From NCBI GenBank assembly GCA_035772785.1, contig JAOCPU010000058.1, forward strand, positions 62,001 through 126,000: a stretch of DNA of 64,000 nt, read 5' to 3'. Below are positions 47,836-60,187 of this stretch, in pieces. The DNA is from Phlebiopsis flavidoalba. Lineage: Eukaryota > Basidiomycota > Agaricomycetes > Polyporales > Phanerochaetaceae. Both the position numbers and the translations under genes were made by a program. The notes beneath the pieces are model-generated. The model was not told where the DNA came from. It searched no databases and saw nothing but the letters and a program-made list of their open reading frames with translations. Numbering within the stretch: position 1 is the stretch's first letter; each line of letters begins with the position of its first letter.

Positions 47836-50419
47836 AACGAGCTATATAGAGAAAGACGCAGGTTTCAATATCATGGCATATAACCAAATATAAGAACCTG
47901 CCAAAGTTCGACCGTGATGAATGGTCTCATAGGGCCTCTTCTGTCACTAGTATTTCCATGCTTCGCATGAGAGCCTTGCCATGTGCGGGGGCAATGAGGG
48001 CTCCGACTTGTCCTTGGTACCAAAACAGCATTCTACGTACCGTGACGGCCACCGGAACGCCATTTGGTGGCGCATACATCGCATTCTGCGCCGTCTCATG
48101 AGAATCACTATCTCTCTATCAATCTTCCTATAAGACTTGATTCATAAATAGCTCACCATTTCCGGCGCAGGATACCGCGGTAAGGTCTGCAATGGATCAT
48201 CAAGGTTAATTCGAAGTGCACCGCAATGACTACTTACAGTTCTTAGATGTCTACAATGACTTCGCATCACCACCCACAGAACCACCGTAGAGGCAGATGG
48301 CCGTATGACACGCGCATGATACAAGTCGATACAGGATAAAAGTGGACTTACTCGGAAGAGTACTATTTATCAAGCTTCCCATCAGTCACGCTCCCGCTGT
48401 GTCGCGATAGGAGACCACGGCTTTGACCTTTTCTGGTCTTGGCGTCACACCATAATCTGTTCGGTGAGACAACTGAAGAAAACGAACTCAATCTTACAGG
48501 CCCATTTTACTGATCTAGGAGCAAAGTTTTGTGTAGCAAGGGACACAGCGGGCTTGTACGAAAGCGACTGGAGTCGGTCTTGCCGGCTGCTGTTGGCATG
48601 ATACTGGGGCAAAATGGGAAGACGTACCTATACCCTGCTCCCGCTCATTGGTAGAGCTGTCGTCGCTGTAAGAGGATTTGGAGAGGTATGTCCGCACGAA
48701 GCCGTCCTTCAAGCCCCAGATAATCATGAGAAGTGCGATGCAACCCGCAATCGCGTTTGAAATAGAATTTCGATGGGCTCGATGCTTGCATGGCCTCCTG
48801 TTCGTGCCAAGAAAAAACGGCTCCGCGCTCGCCCAAAATAAATCCATCGAGTTGCTTCCGTACGATGGTCACTAACGTGTATTATTTGGAGAGAGGGAGG
48901 GGCGAGATGCGTCGGTGACGAGTTTGTTGACTTTGAAGATGATCTAGTAGTGTACAAAGTCAGTGCAAAGCGAATTGCGGTATGTGCATGGAGCTTAATT
49001 CATCGGGGGGCGATGGCGAGTGGCCATAAACTTAAACGAGTGCTGCTAGACATACCTCGAGTCGACCTAGAGACTCGCGTCCATGCGGTACCCAGAGGAA
49101 CTTCGGCTTGTATACAGCGGACGCATGCGACAGCCACGGGTCATTTCATTAGTTGAACTTGAAATGGCTCATGGATTTTGCTGTCTTTGCGGCCGTCGTC
49201 ATGGGAGGAAAAAGTGAACTCTTGCCTGAGCGCTGTACTCTCTGGTCTTCGGCGCTCACGGAGATCCGCCACGGCCCAGCCTACCGCCACAAAACACTAC
49301 CATTTACATATTGCGATCTGTCCGACGAGTTGTGATTGTGCAACGGCGATCGCGGACGACCAAGCAGCGAGTACCGGACACAAGTACCTACCTCGGATCG
49401 GTAAGTGGAACACAGAAACACTGCGGCTCACAGGCGGTAGCTGCCCATGTGCTAGCCAGAGGTCATGTAATGGCTGTCCTGTTCTGACCTGTGTGTGCAG
49501 CGACTGGTGTTTTCACGGCATCATGGGAGAGTAGAAGTGAGCTCACATCCGAGTCGATTTTCGTGCCTGGCTGCACCGGGGCTTGCCGCCCTCCGGCCGG
49601 ACACACTGACCAATCCCCGTTCGCCGCATGCGGGGATCACCGTGTCACCCAAAAGTCGGCCGGGGCTTCCGTTGACCGAGGATAAGATCACCGAACCGGA
49701 GCCGAAGACCGGCCGTTCGGCCCGCCACGAAACAATGCGATCCCTCCGACAAGTTCTAATCTTGACCAATGACCATGTCCTGAGGCCTGAGTACTGGGTC
49801 CTGAAGTCTGAGTCCTGATGATCCCAGTCATGTCGGAAAAACTTTGAGTTCTTCTTTTGATAAGTATAGGCTCACTTTCTTCCACACAGGTCACTGCTAT
49901 CACCGCAGGCGTGAGTAGTCGCCACCTTTCGGGGCACTCATGTAGACATCGGCACACGACTCCCGAGTCCTGGCCCGCCTAGCCACGCCCAATGCTGTTC
50001 TAACACATCTCCAAACATATCAACGCGGAACCGTGCAAAATGGCTTCATACACAGTAGCCGGCTTCGTGATCAGATCACTAACAATGCGCAGCCTTCATA
50101 CCTCGAAAGGCCACCAGCTGCTCAGCATTGTGTCCTAAGTTCCACACCGCGCAGACTTCCACGTATGTGTGATACTCGTGCGGGCTTTAAAGATGAAGGT
50201 CAGTAACCGAGAAGGATTTCTAGTGCGTCACAATTTCCTGATGCTTATGAACAACGCTCAAACGCAGAACGCCTAGGTACCCATGACTCAAAAGCCGCAA
50301 TCATCGGATGCCAACCTGGGATCGTAGCGAGTTGATTATTCCAACTATAAACGGAACTATCATATCACTCTTGGTTGAACATAAGCCCCTGTGAACTGTC
50401 CGCGTAGGCCACTCTCGCC
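47836..50419. other. No gene recognised
   Basis: Several frames of 60-118 codons occur, among them a minus-strand frame (48515-48847) with one hydrophobic run, AIAGCIALLMIIWGL. That run could be a remnant of another small membrane protein, but no family block accompanies it. The stretch 49.15-49.8 kb is GC-rich with overlapping plus and minus frames and no motif. Confidence 0.35.
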
Positions 50420-51170
50420 ATGGCCACGGACGCCTCAACAGACACTGCTCAACTCGGGCTCCTGATGGGGCTCAACTTCAATGCCCTCCTCGCAATCCGC
50501 TATATTGCAGGTACGCTGTCTCATCTCTTTGCGTTCGTAGCAAAATTCTCAGCTTCGACCCCGCATTCAGCGGCGGCACTGGTGACAGCGATGTACGATC
50601 ATGCTCTCACTCTGGCCAGCGAGGTCAATTTGATATGGACGAGGGAGGTCACTCTCGCTAAGTTTGTATTCATTTTCAACCGATACGGGTGCGAAGCGCT
50701 ACTTCTTTTTGCCTTCATATATATTGTGAGGCTACTTAAAGTTGGACCCTTTCATCGGACTTTTAACAGTTATTGTCGTAGATGCTGTTTTGTAAGTTTC
50801 ACATCTCGTAAATCGCGATGTTTTAGCAGAGACATCATTGTGCCGTAGGCTACGGGTGGTAAAACCTAGTCGTGAACTTTATTGCTTGCTGTATACGCAT
50901 ACATTTCCCGCGCTGGTCATATACCGCCATTGAGTACTAAACTCCGCCTCACTCAAGCCGACCGAAGTCTTCATTTTTACTCTGTACGTCTCCTCCGCGG
51001 GCCAGAGCACATCGATTTCACTCATCAAAAATCGCAGATTCACACTCTCGATGATGTCTATTATCACCATATCCCGCTTCATTCTGCGTGTCGAAGCCCT
51101 ATACACGGAAGCCGCGCAAGAGAGCGTCGTGCGCCACTGCTGGTACAAGGCGTCGACGCGTACGAGCTAG
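50420..51170 (+). pseudogene. DUF6533 family membrane protein, copy 3, internally shortened
   Basis: From ATG 50420 the first exon gives MATDASTDTAQLGLLMGLNF and ALLAIRYIA. A ~80-nt intron (ending ..GTGACAG) leads to the hallmark block MYDHALTLASEVNLIWTREV, then FVFIFNRYGCEALLLFAFIY. About 200 bp further on comes a C-terminal block, SISLIKNRRFTLSMMSII with RFILRVEALYTE, and a stop at 51170. The usual helices 3-6 (R-x-Y-A-L-W..and the LL.RDG block) are absent between these parts, so the gene seems to have lost its middle. It belongs to a different DUF6533 subgroup from the other two copies, since the loop after the helix is LTLASEV rather than LTLDEE. Confidence 0.6.
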
Positions 51171-52012
51171 GCCGTTGGGCTTCAAATCGAAGCAATTTGG
51201 TGTAACTCCTGTATGCGCCGCCGTCACGAATGCCAGTTTACGATGTATGACCACCGGATCCGGTGGGAGGCAGCCTATAGTGTGCTATCCGACCGCGCGC
51301 TGTGGGTGCGGCGGGGCCCAGTGTCGCTTGTTGGGTATCTCTCGGCCAGTCCCAGAGCTGTGCCCGATTGCTTCCGGGCTACCTTAGAATCAAACTTTCA
51401 TACTCGCATAACAGATTTGCAATAGGTCCCCAAACCTCAGGTTTTGAGCAAGGTTACCAACGCTCGTGGGTGACAATGCTCCCGAACATGTTCCGATCCC
51501 GTTTCTTTATTTCTCTGAGGTGGCCATGACACGGGCGCCATCACTCAAGTGAGAAGGACCCCTGTGAGCGAAAAGGTCCGATTACAGAATGGTAGATGTA
51601 TGTCAAAAGCCATCCTCCCGTTAAGCATCGCACTGCCAGTCTCGCGACCTCGAATACATGTCCAAGGGACGCGGTGGAATTAGCTAGGAGCCACGAACTG
51701 CATTAACCAACGGGATTTAATGGTAATACCATGCGCGTTTTGTTTAGTATTTGAAGTTTTCTAGTTGACCAAACCTTCGCAGCGCTTATGTCATTCTTCC
51801 GTCTCAGGCGTCCGCTCTCCCGGCCGCACCGGCGGCCTGACAGGGATAGACGAATATGGTCCAGTGGCATCTGGCGACACAACTTGCAGACGGCTCCTCG
51901 GAACAAGAAAGCGTAGCTGATCATGTCCCATAATATACATAGCAATGTTCCTTAGTATATGATGAGCTGGTTTGAAAAATCTGTAGTGGGTATCACTAGA
52001 ACATACACATGT
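51171..52012. other. No gene recognised between DUF6533 and SDR genes
   Basis: Small overlapping frames at 51213-51529 (+) and 51703-51945 (-) have no motif. The stretch is the shared 3' region of two convergent genes. Confidence 0.4.
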
Positions 52013-53332
52013 TCAAGAAGCTACGTGCCCCAAACGCCTTTCTCTCAGCATCTCTGATCTCTTTCAGCTTTGCGAGACCAAAAATGCTGCTCAGCAACGT
52101 AGTCCTCGGGTGAAGTCTTCAGTAAATGTCATTTCTGACAGCAGCGTTACTCACAAAAACCTCTCCGTCCCAGGAACGTGTTGATGAACCAGAATGTCCA
52201 TGCGTTATTTCCTGTGTAAAACACGGCGCGAGGAGCGGCTTTCAGAGCCTCGCCGATGACGGTCCCGCGCGAACTCGTCTGCAGGAGTAGCACAGCTGCG
52301 TCGCGCTCAGTAAAGAATAAGACGGATAGTCGGGACGACTCACCCTGAAGTCTTTCCACCGTATGCGATCACGAATAAATTCCTTGTTGACGGAATAGTA
52401 AATGGGAGCCCTCCGGAAGAGAGGTAGGGGCTCCTTTCATAATGTTGCTCTCCACATTTCCAGCGGCTATCTGAGCCGACGTGAGAGTACACCGACAACA
52501 AGGAAAGATAGTATTTACATTGATCACCTTGACGCTACCAAATGTCCAAATCAATACGAATCAAGGGGTAATCGTGTGATAACGCACCCAAACGGAGCGA
52601 GCTCCACTCGGAGTGTATCACCAAAGGACAGAAGTGCGGCCTTGCTAGCGTTGTATGCGCAGTTATACGGCACCGGCATCATGCCAGCCAGGCTGGAGAT
52701 CATAACGACACAGGCTGGAAGGGGCGGCGAGAAGAAGCGGTAGAAAATCCTGGGTGACGGCCATGTGCCCAAAGAGGTTGACGTCAAAAAGTCGGCGGAC
52801 TTCTTTCTTCCATCGACATATCGCTGGCCGAGGCCGCGTATGCTTATGAAACCCGAGATTAGCCAGTATAAGGCGCACATGTAAGCTTTTAACTACCTAT
52901 TCCGCTGTAACATGTATTCAGACGAGAAATCATGGAATGAGTATAAATACATACGCGTTATTGATCAGCAAATCCAACCTTCCCCCGGTTTTCTCAGAGA
53001 TGGCTTCTTTCGCCTTGACGATGCTCTCCATCTTGGTAACGTCTAGACAAAGCGTCTCGATTCCGATAGCGGCGAGAGTAGCCATAGTTTCGAGATTGCG
53101 AGATGTGGCGAAAACACGAAGGCCTGTTGGAAATATCGCGTTCAGCACAATCGAGCGTTATACAACACATGGTGTGATCCTACCGCGACCATGACACTCT
53201 TTTGCAAACGCTTCTCCAATACTACCAGTGGTACATCTACCACAGGCGTGTGAGGCCAGGAAAAGGGGAATGAGAGTGGCGGATGGCGTACCCGGTAATG
53301 AGAACGGTCTTGCGGTCGTCACGGGCAGCCAT
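52013..53332 (-). CDS. Short-chain dehydrogenase/reductase, AYR1-like (1-acyl-DHAP reductase family), at least two frameshifts
   Basis: This is an NADPH-dependent SDR of the family of yeast 1-acyldihydroxyacetone-phosphate reductase, linked to ether-lipid and phosphatidate synthesis at lipid droplets and ER. From ATG 53332, MAARDDRKTVLITG joins across an intron to complete the cofactor loop TGCTTGSIG. Then come LRVFATSRN, the acidic CLDVTK turn, DLLINNA, VRRLFDVNLFGHMAVTQDF, the catalytic ISS..YNASK triad (..AYNASKAALLSFGDTLRVE), NVESNIMKGAP, and YYSVNKEFIRDRIRWKDF. The C-terminus reads AWTFWFINTFLGRRGF, then after a last intron LLSSIFGLAKLKEIRDAERK, with a stop at 52013. All catalytic parts are present. 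Two one-base frame changes are visible, before VVMISS and before YYSVNKEF, so an intact product needs corrected sequence. Confidence 0.8.
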
Positions 53333-55203
53333 GGCTAAGGGGAGATGTGACTACTCCTTGAGTCCACACAAATCGAAAGTGTAGTGTCCAACAGAGGTGA
53401 AAGCGACCTGCTAGGACTTGTGTTGGCCATTCCCACGACACATCGCCTTTCGACATGTTTGATGGTCTGGGCGCGACGATGACAATCCGCATATGGGCTT
53501 CCTGGCAGATGTTGCTGATACGAAATGGCCGGATGGTCTTCCACCCCGATGGTTCTTGCACCCCTCTACGGCCGTTGACTACGCTAAGGCTGCAGACCGC
53601 AAGGAGCAAACATCCAAACGAACACAACTTTCTTGATGGCTGCGCGGGCGGTGATGCATCAACCGAGCACAAGTCGCCGCTGCAGGATCCAGGAATGCGG
53701 ACCAGGGGAACCTTCTCTGAGCGTCATTCTCCACTTTCTGGTGCCGTTTGGCTGCACCTGGATCTGACCTGGATGCGACATGGCGTGATGAGAGATAGAC
53801 GTGGACAGAGGTTTTGTGTACGCACGTACCACAGCTGGATGGACCTTTGTTGTGTCGTGCAGCCTTCACGATTCGCGTGGACTACTTGAAAAAACTGGTG
53901 ACGCGGTGTGTATATTCTGTGTTCGACCATCACATGCCACGTTCCTTCATAAGTATGACTTGACATGGCGCCATAGAAAGTTCAGCTGTGCAGAGCGTTT
54001 AGGCACCAGCGTGAATCAGCCGAGCTGAATACATCAGGGTTTGCATTCTCCGGCTCGAGTAGTAGTTTACTCACCAGGATCCTAGGTCATTCGTCACATT
54101 CTTCACGGCGGCACAATCGCAAACGGTCGTTTGGCACACACATTTCGCCTCTTCGCGTCGAAGGTGCCCTCGACTCCAAACCGTTCTGCACTACTCATGA
54201 CTTGTTCTGCAGGTAGAGGCGGAGTATCGACTGTGAAGGCCGAGTGGAAGTGAGAGCTCGATTTTGCGCGAGATCGAATGATAACCCGCTGGGAAAAGGG
54301 GCGCGCCTGGCTGGGGACCAAGGGTTTGTTTTTGCGGGCCCTATGCAGGGCGGAGCCAAATGTTTGCGGGGCCGAACCTTCGTGAGCGGTGTTGAATGAC
54401 GATGAAGGGCGCAGGGGTGTATCTTCGTGAGGTCGCCGAAAATTGTTTCGCTTGAGTTCGACGCTCTTCCATTTCCTTCAGACGATTACATGTGCACAGG
54501 TATATAGAGCAACTTACGACCGATGATAACGCTCATATATGGGCCTATGGGAGTCTAGCAAAGGGCAGGCGTCGGGATTTCGTGTAATGCATGTGCGAAG
54601 GTGTAGGACTTGTGTAACTCCGTCTCGCTCCAAGAACCCGGACCACGGCCCACGCTGAAAAGTTGTACTGTTGATGGTCCAAATGTCCTCCCTCGAGATC
54701 TGAGTCCTTCTAAGTCGCGAGGTTGAGGATACAGCCGGTATTTTGTCGCGTTGTTGTCAAATCCTGGGACCAAGGCCCGCAGGATCGTCGACGTGATATC
54801 TCATTCATGATCTCAGGATGGCTCATGGTACTGGAACGTGTGCGGCTCATAATGGACATATTAGAGAGACTTGAAGCAGCTTGAGTCGGTATTGGGATTA
54901 ATGTGCGTATGGTAGGAGGAGGAGAAGCGTTGGAACTCTCAAAAGGGCCTTTGATGGGCGTGGGAAATATGATCTGATGCGTTGATGGGAGAATGTTGCC
55001 GCCCGCCGAATATTGGGTGACGCTCCCTCTTGTCGTCTTCCACAAACTGCTCACAGTCATCCAAGAATCCGCATGACTTACGATGCCATGGAAAGCATTT
55101 ATTTTATTTTGAATAGTCAGGCTCTGGGGGAAGAACATTGTCTTATGCAAATTCAAGCTTCAGACGGGACGATTCTGCCTTAGCGTCTCTAACCGGATTT
55201 AAG
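53333..55203. other. No gene recognised
   Basis: Overlapping frames of 70-148 codons occur on both strands (longest 54710-55156, minus), all without motifs. The interval ends at a 28-bp word that recurs at 56744. Confidence 0.35.
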
Positions 55204-55231
55204 GTCAGTCTCGTTTGCTTTACCCATACAA
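55204..55231 (+). repeat. 28-bp direct repeat, left of helical-domain copy 2
   Basis: GTCAGTCTCGTTTGCTTTAC followed by CCATACAA recurs at 56744-56771 with two C/T differences. The pair brackets the gene at 55.5-56.5 kb with a spacing of 1540 bp. Confidence 0.75.
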
Positions 55232-55498
55232 CCCTATTAAAAGGATGCGTCACATAGGTCGAGAACGCGTGATGCACACACAAGGCTCTCAAGTGCTCAT
55301 ACGCCTGCGTGGTGGGAGTGCTTTGTGACCTTGGAACGCCTACATACCAGGACGGGCACCGCCGCCTTCGCCAGAAAGGTGAGCCAATTCGTCCTTGATG
55401 TTGCTCGGCCGCTCATTTACTCCCGTACTCCCCCTCTCTGTACCAGACACAACAAACATGCCACATGTTATTCCTTAGCCGCCTTGCGTGAACCGGTG

Positions 55499-56539
55499 AT
55501 GAATAACAGGAGCAAGAAGGAGAAGACGAAGCCATCGAGCAAAGGGAATCGCACGGATACGGCCCTCGAGGATGGGGGTGTCGCACAACTTGCACTTCAA
55601 GTAAAATCCAGCTTCGTCGACGGCGTAAACGTGCCTGGCCTCAAGGTATCGTTGAAACTGCGTGCAAGCTTGTTGAGGCCATCCAGGTGAGTTTTGGCAA
55701 ATGAGACTACTTCCTTGAGCTTACATCCACTATCATCAGACAAGTCGATCCAACAAGGACGACATAAGCACCATCTCAATGGAGATCTACTGGTATCTTG
55801 CAGTACTCGACGGCTGTTTGAACGCAGACAGCGATGATCTTACGGAAGAGTTCTACAACCAAGTCTCTTTGCTGAAGTTGTACGTCCTCTTCGTTTTCGC
55901 TCCCTCCTGCACAGTACACTGAACACAAATTCTCTGGCTGTACAGGCTCCTCCAAGAGCTTTGTTCTAATTTGCGAAAAAATCATATTCGAGAAGACCCG
56001 CGTTCCAGCGTGTGCTACGCTCGAGTTCCGACAAGAAGAAGATTAGCGAGTACAAAGAGAAGCTCGCATCTGGAGTCACCGCCTTTTCTGTATGTCTTTT
56101 CATTGCTGAGATCTTTCCAAGCCGCGAAATTAACCATTATGGCCGACGCGCAGCTTGCCGCCAATTGCGTCCAACAGCGGCGTACTGCTCGCACATCAAC
56201 CAGCTCAGTGTTCGTATCGAGCAAGTCGGTATTCCGCATCGAACAACGAGCCGTGGCCACGCAAATGCGTATACAAGCCATACAGGTGAAGCGATTGCAG
56301 TTCTGACGATAGGGGCTTTGGCGGTACCACGAGTTCTGTCTGACGATTGTCCATTCACAGAGCGCACATTTCCAAATGCACCAGGATGTCCGCGGCATTG
56401 ATGCTTCGTTGAAGGCTCTGCAGGTGTGTGTGTTACTCGTATTCCATCAGTACATATTGCGCATGAATCCTATCAATGCTAATACGACTGTATCTGACAG
56501 GTGAAGGCAGTGTTTTCCAAGGATGGAAGCTTTTTTTAG
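55499..56539 (+). pseudogene. MLKL-NTD/HeLo-like helical-domain gene, copy 2
   Basis: From ATG 55499 a basic N-terminus (MNNRSKKEKTKPSSKGNRTD) leads into LALQVKSSFVDGVNVPGLK and, after a one-base frame change, IVETACKLVEAIQ. An intron with a CATCAG acceptor follows. The next exon gives SNKDDISTISMEIYWYLAVL with DDLTEEFYNQVSLL. Another exon gives SSDKKKISEYKEKLASGVTA, then MADAQLAANCVQQRR with FRIEQRAVATQMRIQAIQ. The last exons give DVRGIDASLKALQ and VKAVFSKDGSFF, stop 56539. The architecture (VPGLK helix, SNK helix, SSDKKKIEEYKEKL helix, long final helix) resembles the N-terminal MLKL/HeLo-like bundles that precede NTPase or kinase domains in Agaricomycetes. Here nothing recognisable follows. 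Membrane-perturbing or adaptor roles are speculation. Confidence 0.6.
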
Positions 56540-58736
56540 TTCCAAGTCCTGCAGTTGTCTTCAATCCACAGGATACATGTATTACTCTTAGCCTATGGCA
56601 AACGCTGCTATCGGTACCCAGATATTTGGCTCCATGCGTAAGCCTGGACGTGGCAGCTTCGTGTCGGCTTAACAGCATATATAGGCGATTGGCGATATTC
56701 ACAGAACTGTGCGCCGCGGCTCCCCAGCGCATGGGGTAAAGGCGTCAGTTTCGTTTGCTTTATCCATACAAATTTTTAAATAAGGACCTGTGTAGGCCGT
56801 CGCTGCGTCTGTGTTTGACACGAGGCTGAGATGTGCATATATTTCCGTCACGGGTCGAGGCAATGCGCACGTTTTCTACTGCGGAATACTCAGATGCCAA
56901 GATGGGCCCCGCCGCGGCACGCTCACTGAGGTTGTGAGTTTGTTTGACCCACATCTTTTCTCACTCGCGCACGATGCCGTTCTGTGTTTCGTTGGCCCTA
57001 AACATTACTTTACGATTCACCTTAAGCAATTGGACAAACCACATATTTTGGTCCGTCGGATTTATCACTTTTGATCGCTTACACGTCTGATGTTCCTCTG
57101 CACAGGATGATTCATAAATCCGTTTTTCCGTTCTTCCTTATGCTCGAACATCCCTCGCTTATGACCCCGTAAGCGACTCGAACGTAAATCCGGCCCACAA
57201 GGATCTCTTCAAGCCCCATGCTTTTCGTGACAGAGGAAATTTGCATGCCGACGCTAAGCACACCCCACGTGGTACCGAAAGGTCTTTTTGCAACGTTCTC
57301 GCTGTTCTTGACGCACTCTATCACATTTCCAATCTTTACGTGATCTCGTCGCTGCTTATATCCCAAACCTCGAGAATAGATTGAAGCGGGATTACCGCAC
57401 CGGGAGATTTAGCCACCGGCGGTTTGTTTCAGGCTTTGTGCTAACTGGGTCATCATCTCCTTTGCCCGTGTCGTTTCTTTTACGAGACAAGGAGCCAGTT
57501 GTCTTTATTCTCCCCGGGGCTAAGACGAATCGTTCATATATGAATGCAAGACCACACCGACGACGAACTCCCCAGGCTACTTCCCTAGCGCGGATTCATC
57601 CCAGCGCAAAGATTCCGGGAGGTATGCCATTTACTGCTGTTCAGCATGTACTCATGAGTGAATTTATAGAAAGGCGTTCCCTGTCTATCCTCACAACCCT
57701 AAATCACGAACATCGCGGCTGCATATAGTCAACTATTTCGGCATCATCGACCCCAGATTATTTGCACTGCACCACCTGACGCGCCTAGGCCCGCCTTCAC
57801 CGCAAGGTTTGCCTTGAAGAGAGCTCGATGATTCCTGTTGAAGAAACGTAGCCTTGCAGAGATTGACCAAACCTTTGGTTTATGCATTACTACCAACCTG
57901 CTCAGTCACCACGTGTTCGGATACGACGGACATGGGGTCGACGTGTTCTACCTCATGGTGCGCCGAGCAATCTCATTTTTCGACTTGTATCTTACCTACC
58001 GCCAGAACAATTCTTCTTCGCTCACATTTGACACTGTATTTAAAGTGATAGCCGAGAAATATCACACAGAATATTAATGGTACAAGATTCAGAGGGTGAG
58101 TTCAAGAAGCCGCTGTAAAGGACGGACATTTAATGACTGGGATAAACAGATCAGTCGCTGAAGGAGCCGCCCTTCCCACGCTTGACACTCGACGCACGCC
58201 ACACGCCTCCTTGCGCAATCAATTTCACCTATCAAAGCCGACGCGGCCAGTCATGCGCCACAACAATTAAATGTGCCTAGAACGGCCGGTGTACAGAAGA
58301 ACAACAGCAAGAACATCGATCCGCACTCCCCTCGGGCCACGAAACAGAAAAAACAGAAAGGAAACATAAAGAGGACGGAAATAAGATGCCCAGTGTCTCA
58401 CGTACAGCATGAAGAAGTACATGAGAACCCCTGTTGAACGCATATAACGAGTCTATGACGTGGGTATGGATGGTTGTGAGCAGAAGGCGACACATGTGGA
58501 GATGTCGTCCTAGTATTCAGCCAATTCTCAATATTGATAAAGATCAAGTTAAATGTAGTGAACCATATCTTGCGGGATCTGCACTCGTCAGCATCGTCGT
58601 GAGCGGGGAAGCAATGCACTGGAATACATACGGTGCGCCACTAGGATATGGACTCTTCCATCCAAACGCAGTCAGGCATCCAGGGCATGTCATCGTAATT
58701 GACATCGCACCGAACGTGTGAATACGCAAAATAAAA
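56540..58736. other. No gene recognised; carries second 28-bp repeat
   Basis: The partner of the 28-bp repeat lies at 56744-56771. Frames of 84-115 codons near 57.1-57.7 kb and 57.8-58.1 kb show no motif. The right end is the 3' region of the minus-strand kinase gene. Confidence 0.35.
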
Positions 58737-60187
58737 TCAAGCCTGGTAGCAGAAGTGAGAGGGGGAGCAATATATTTGCTGGCGGTCTATAGCATACAGT
58801 AGCTGTAATGGGAGCTTTGACTGCCATGGGTCATTAACAACGTCCAAGGAAGAATTTTTGAAGAAGGGAAGACCCCGCCCCCCACCCGCAAAAAGACGCG
58901 TCTTCGAGAGAAGCTTAGTAGTCAAGCAAACGCCAGCTTGCTGCGACGGGGAGTTTTCATTGATCTGGTTTTGCAGCTTGCGATAAGCCTCAATAGCCTC
59001 TTGCTCTTCTTCCAGATCATCTTGAGGGTACCGACGGCAGTAACCATCGCCTATATTACCCAGGACTTGAGCCACCTCTTCCGCGAACATGTATTGAGCA
59101 CCAAACGGGGTGTAGTTGCACTTGACGAAGCATTCGAAATCTATCAGGCGCTATCCATAATTGGCTTTACGATAGGGCGGAAGACGTAGTGGAACGTCGT
59201 CCGGTAGCGGCAACGCTCGCAGGAAGTTCTCCCGCCGCACGCCTTCCCATGCTACAGGGGGTACCTCTGTCAGAATGTGAGTCGATGGATAATGGTATAG
59301 AGCACTTACGGATGATGCCGTGCTCCCCTAGCTCTTTGTGCCATGGCAAAAAATCCCCCCGCTACGATTATGTGAGTGATGGTCGCACACGGTGGGTATC
59401 AACTGTCACTCACCCCGGTCCATTTCGGAGACTAAGCTCTTTGCCTATAGGGAGCATCCCTCCGAGGCGCTGCAGGATGAGCACAGAGACGACGTTTCGA
59501 AGACGTCTCCTTCTGAAGAGGCTGTGGGCGAATGCGCATTCTCTCATAGAATCTCAACCTGTTCAAATCATTATTCTCTTTCGTCCTCTTCGTCCTCTTC
59601 TTCGCTTTCTTCACCCCAGTCGTACTCGTCATCGTCATCATCCTTTTTCGGTCCAGTGCAGGAATAACGCATCGTGGCGTCGAGGATTGGTCGAGAAGGT
59701 CGCCGAGGTTGAGCTCAAACCAGCCATAGCAGTTACGGCACGACGAACCCTGAAAGCACTCCATTTCCTCGTAGAAACCATGCCTCGGGGGCCAGCCAGT
59801 GCGCACGGTCGAGACGTGCGATCTTGATGGCGAGCGGAGGGACATATGTAGCGCTGTTGGGTCGTGGTCACTCAACTCAACATGGTCAAGTTCGTAAACC
59901 ACAGATGTACGCCCCTGGCCTAGAAAGCGCCCCAAGGATGCGGTCAGCTGTTGTTGACGTGGTGGCGGGAGCTGAGACGGAGGGCGTGGCACATTTTTCT
60001 TTCTATAGAAAGAGCGTTTCTGTTCGTTGGTGATAGAGTTAAACGTCGATGACCCATGTGCGCGCGAGGTGTCTGGGGAGTGGTAACGCGTTTGTAGATC
60101 TGCAGGCATATTCACCTGCGCGGCGACCGATCCGCCAAGAGGCCACGGACGAGTGGAGAGATGACACGTGCTTTCTGGGACCTGCAA
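58737..60187 (-). pseudogene. Agaricomycete protein kinase relative, degenerate, with nonsense codon
   Basis: This is a protein-kinase-fold gene of a basidiomycete-expanded family. The minus strand gives the glycine loop LGRFLGQGRTSVVYEL (about 59.9 kb) and the VAIK-type block VPPLAIKIAR. A one-base shift follows, then FYEEMECFQG and CYGWFELNLGD, then an acidic run of D/E (read in another frame) and the hinge block VSVLILQRLGGMLPIGKEL. After two introns come VPPVAWEGVRRENFL and LIDFECFVKCNYTPF, the DFG-equivalent block. A tail to a stop at 58737 includes DDLEEEQEAIEAYRKLQNQI. The HxDxxxxN catalytic loop expected between the hinge and VPPVAWE is not visible. A TAG (59151-59153) replaces the usual tryptophan just before RLIDF. 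The start is unknown; 60187 is only the first ATG of the open frame. Confidence 0.65.
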
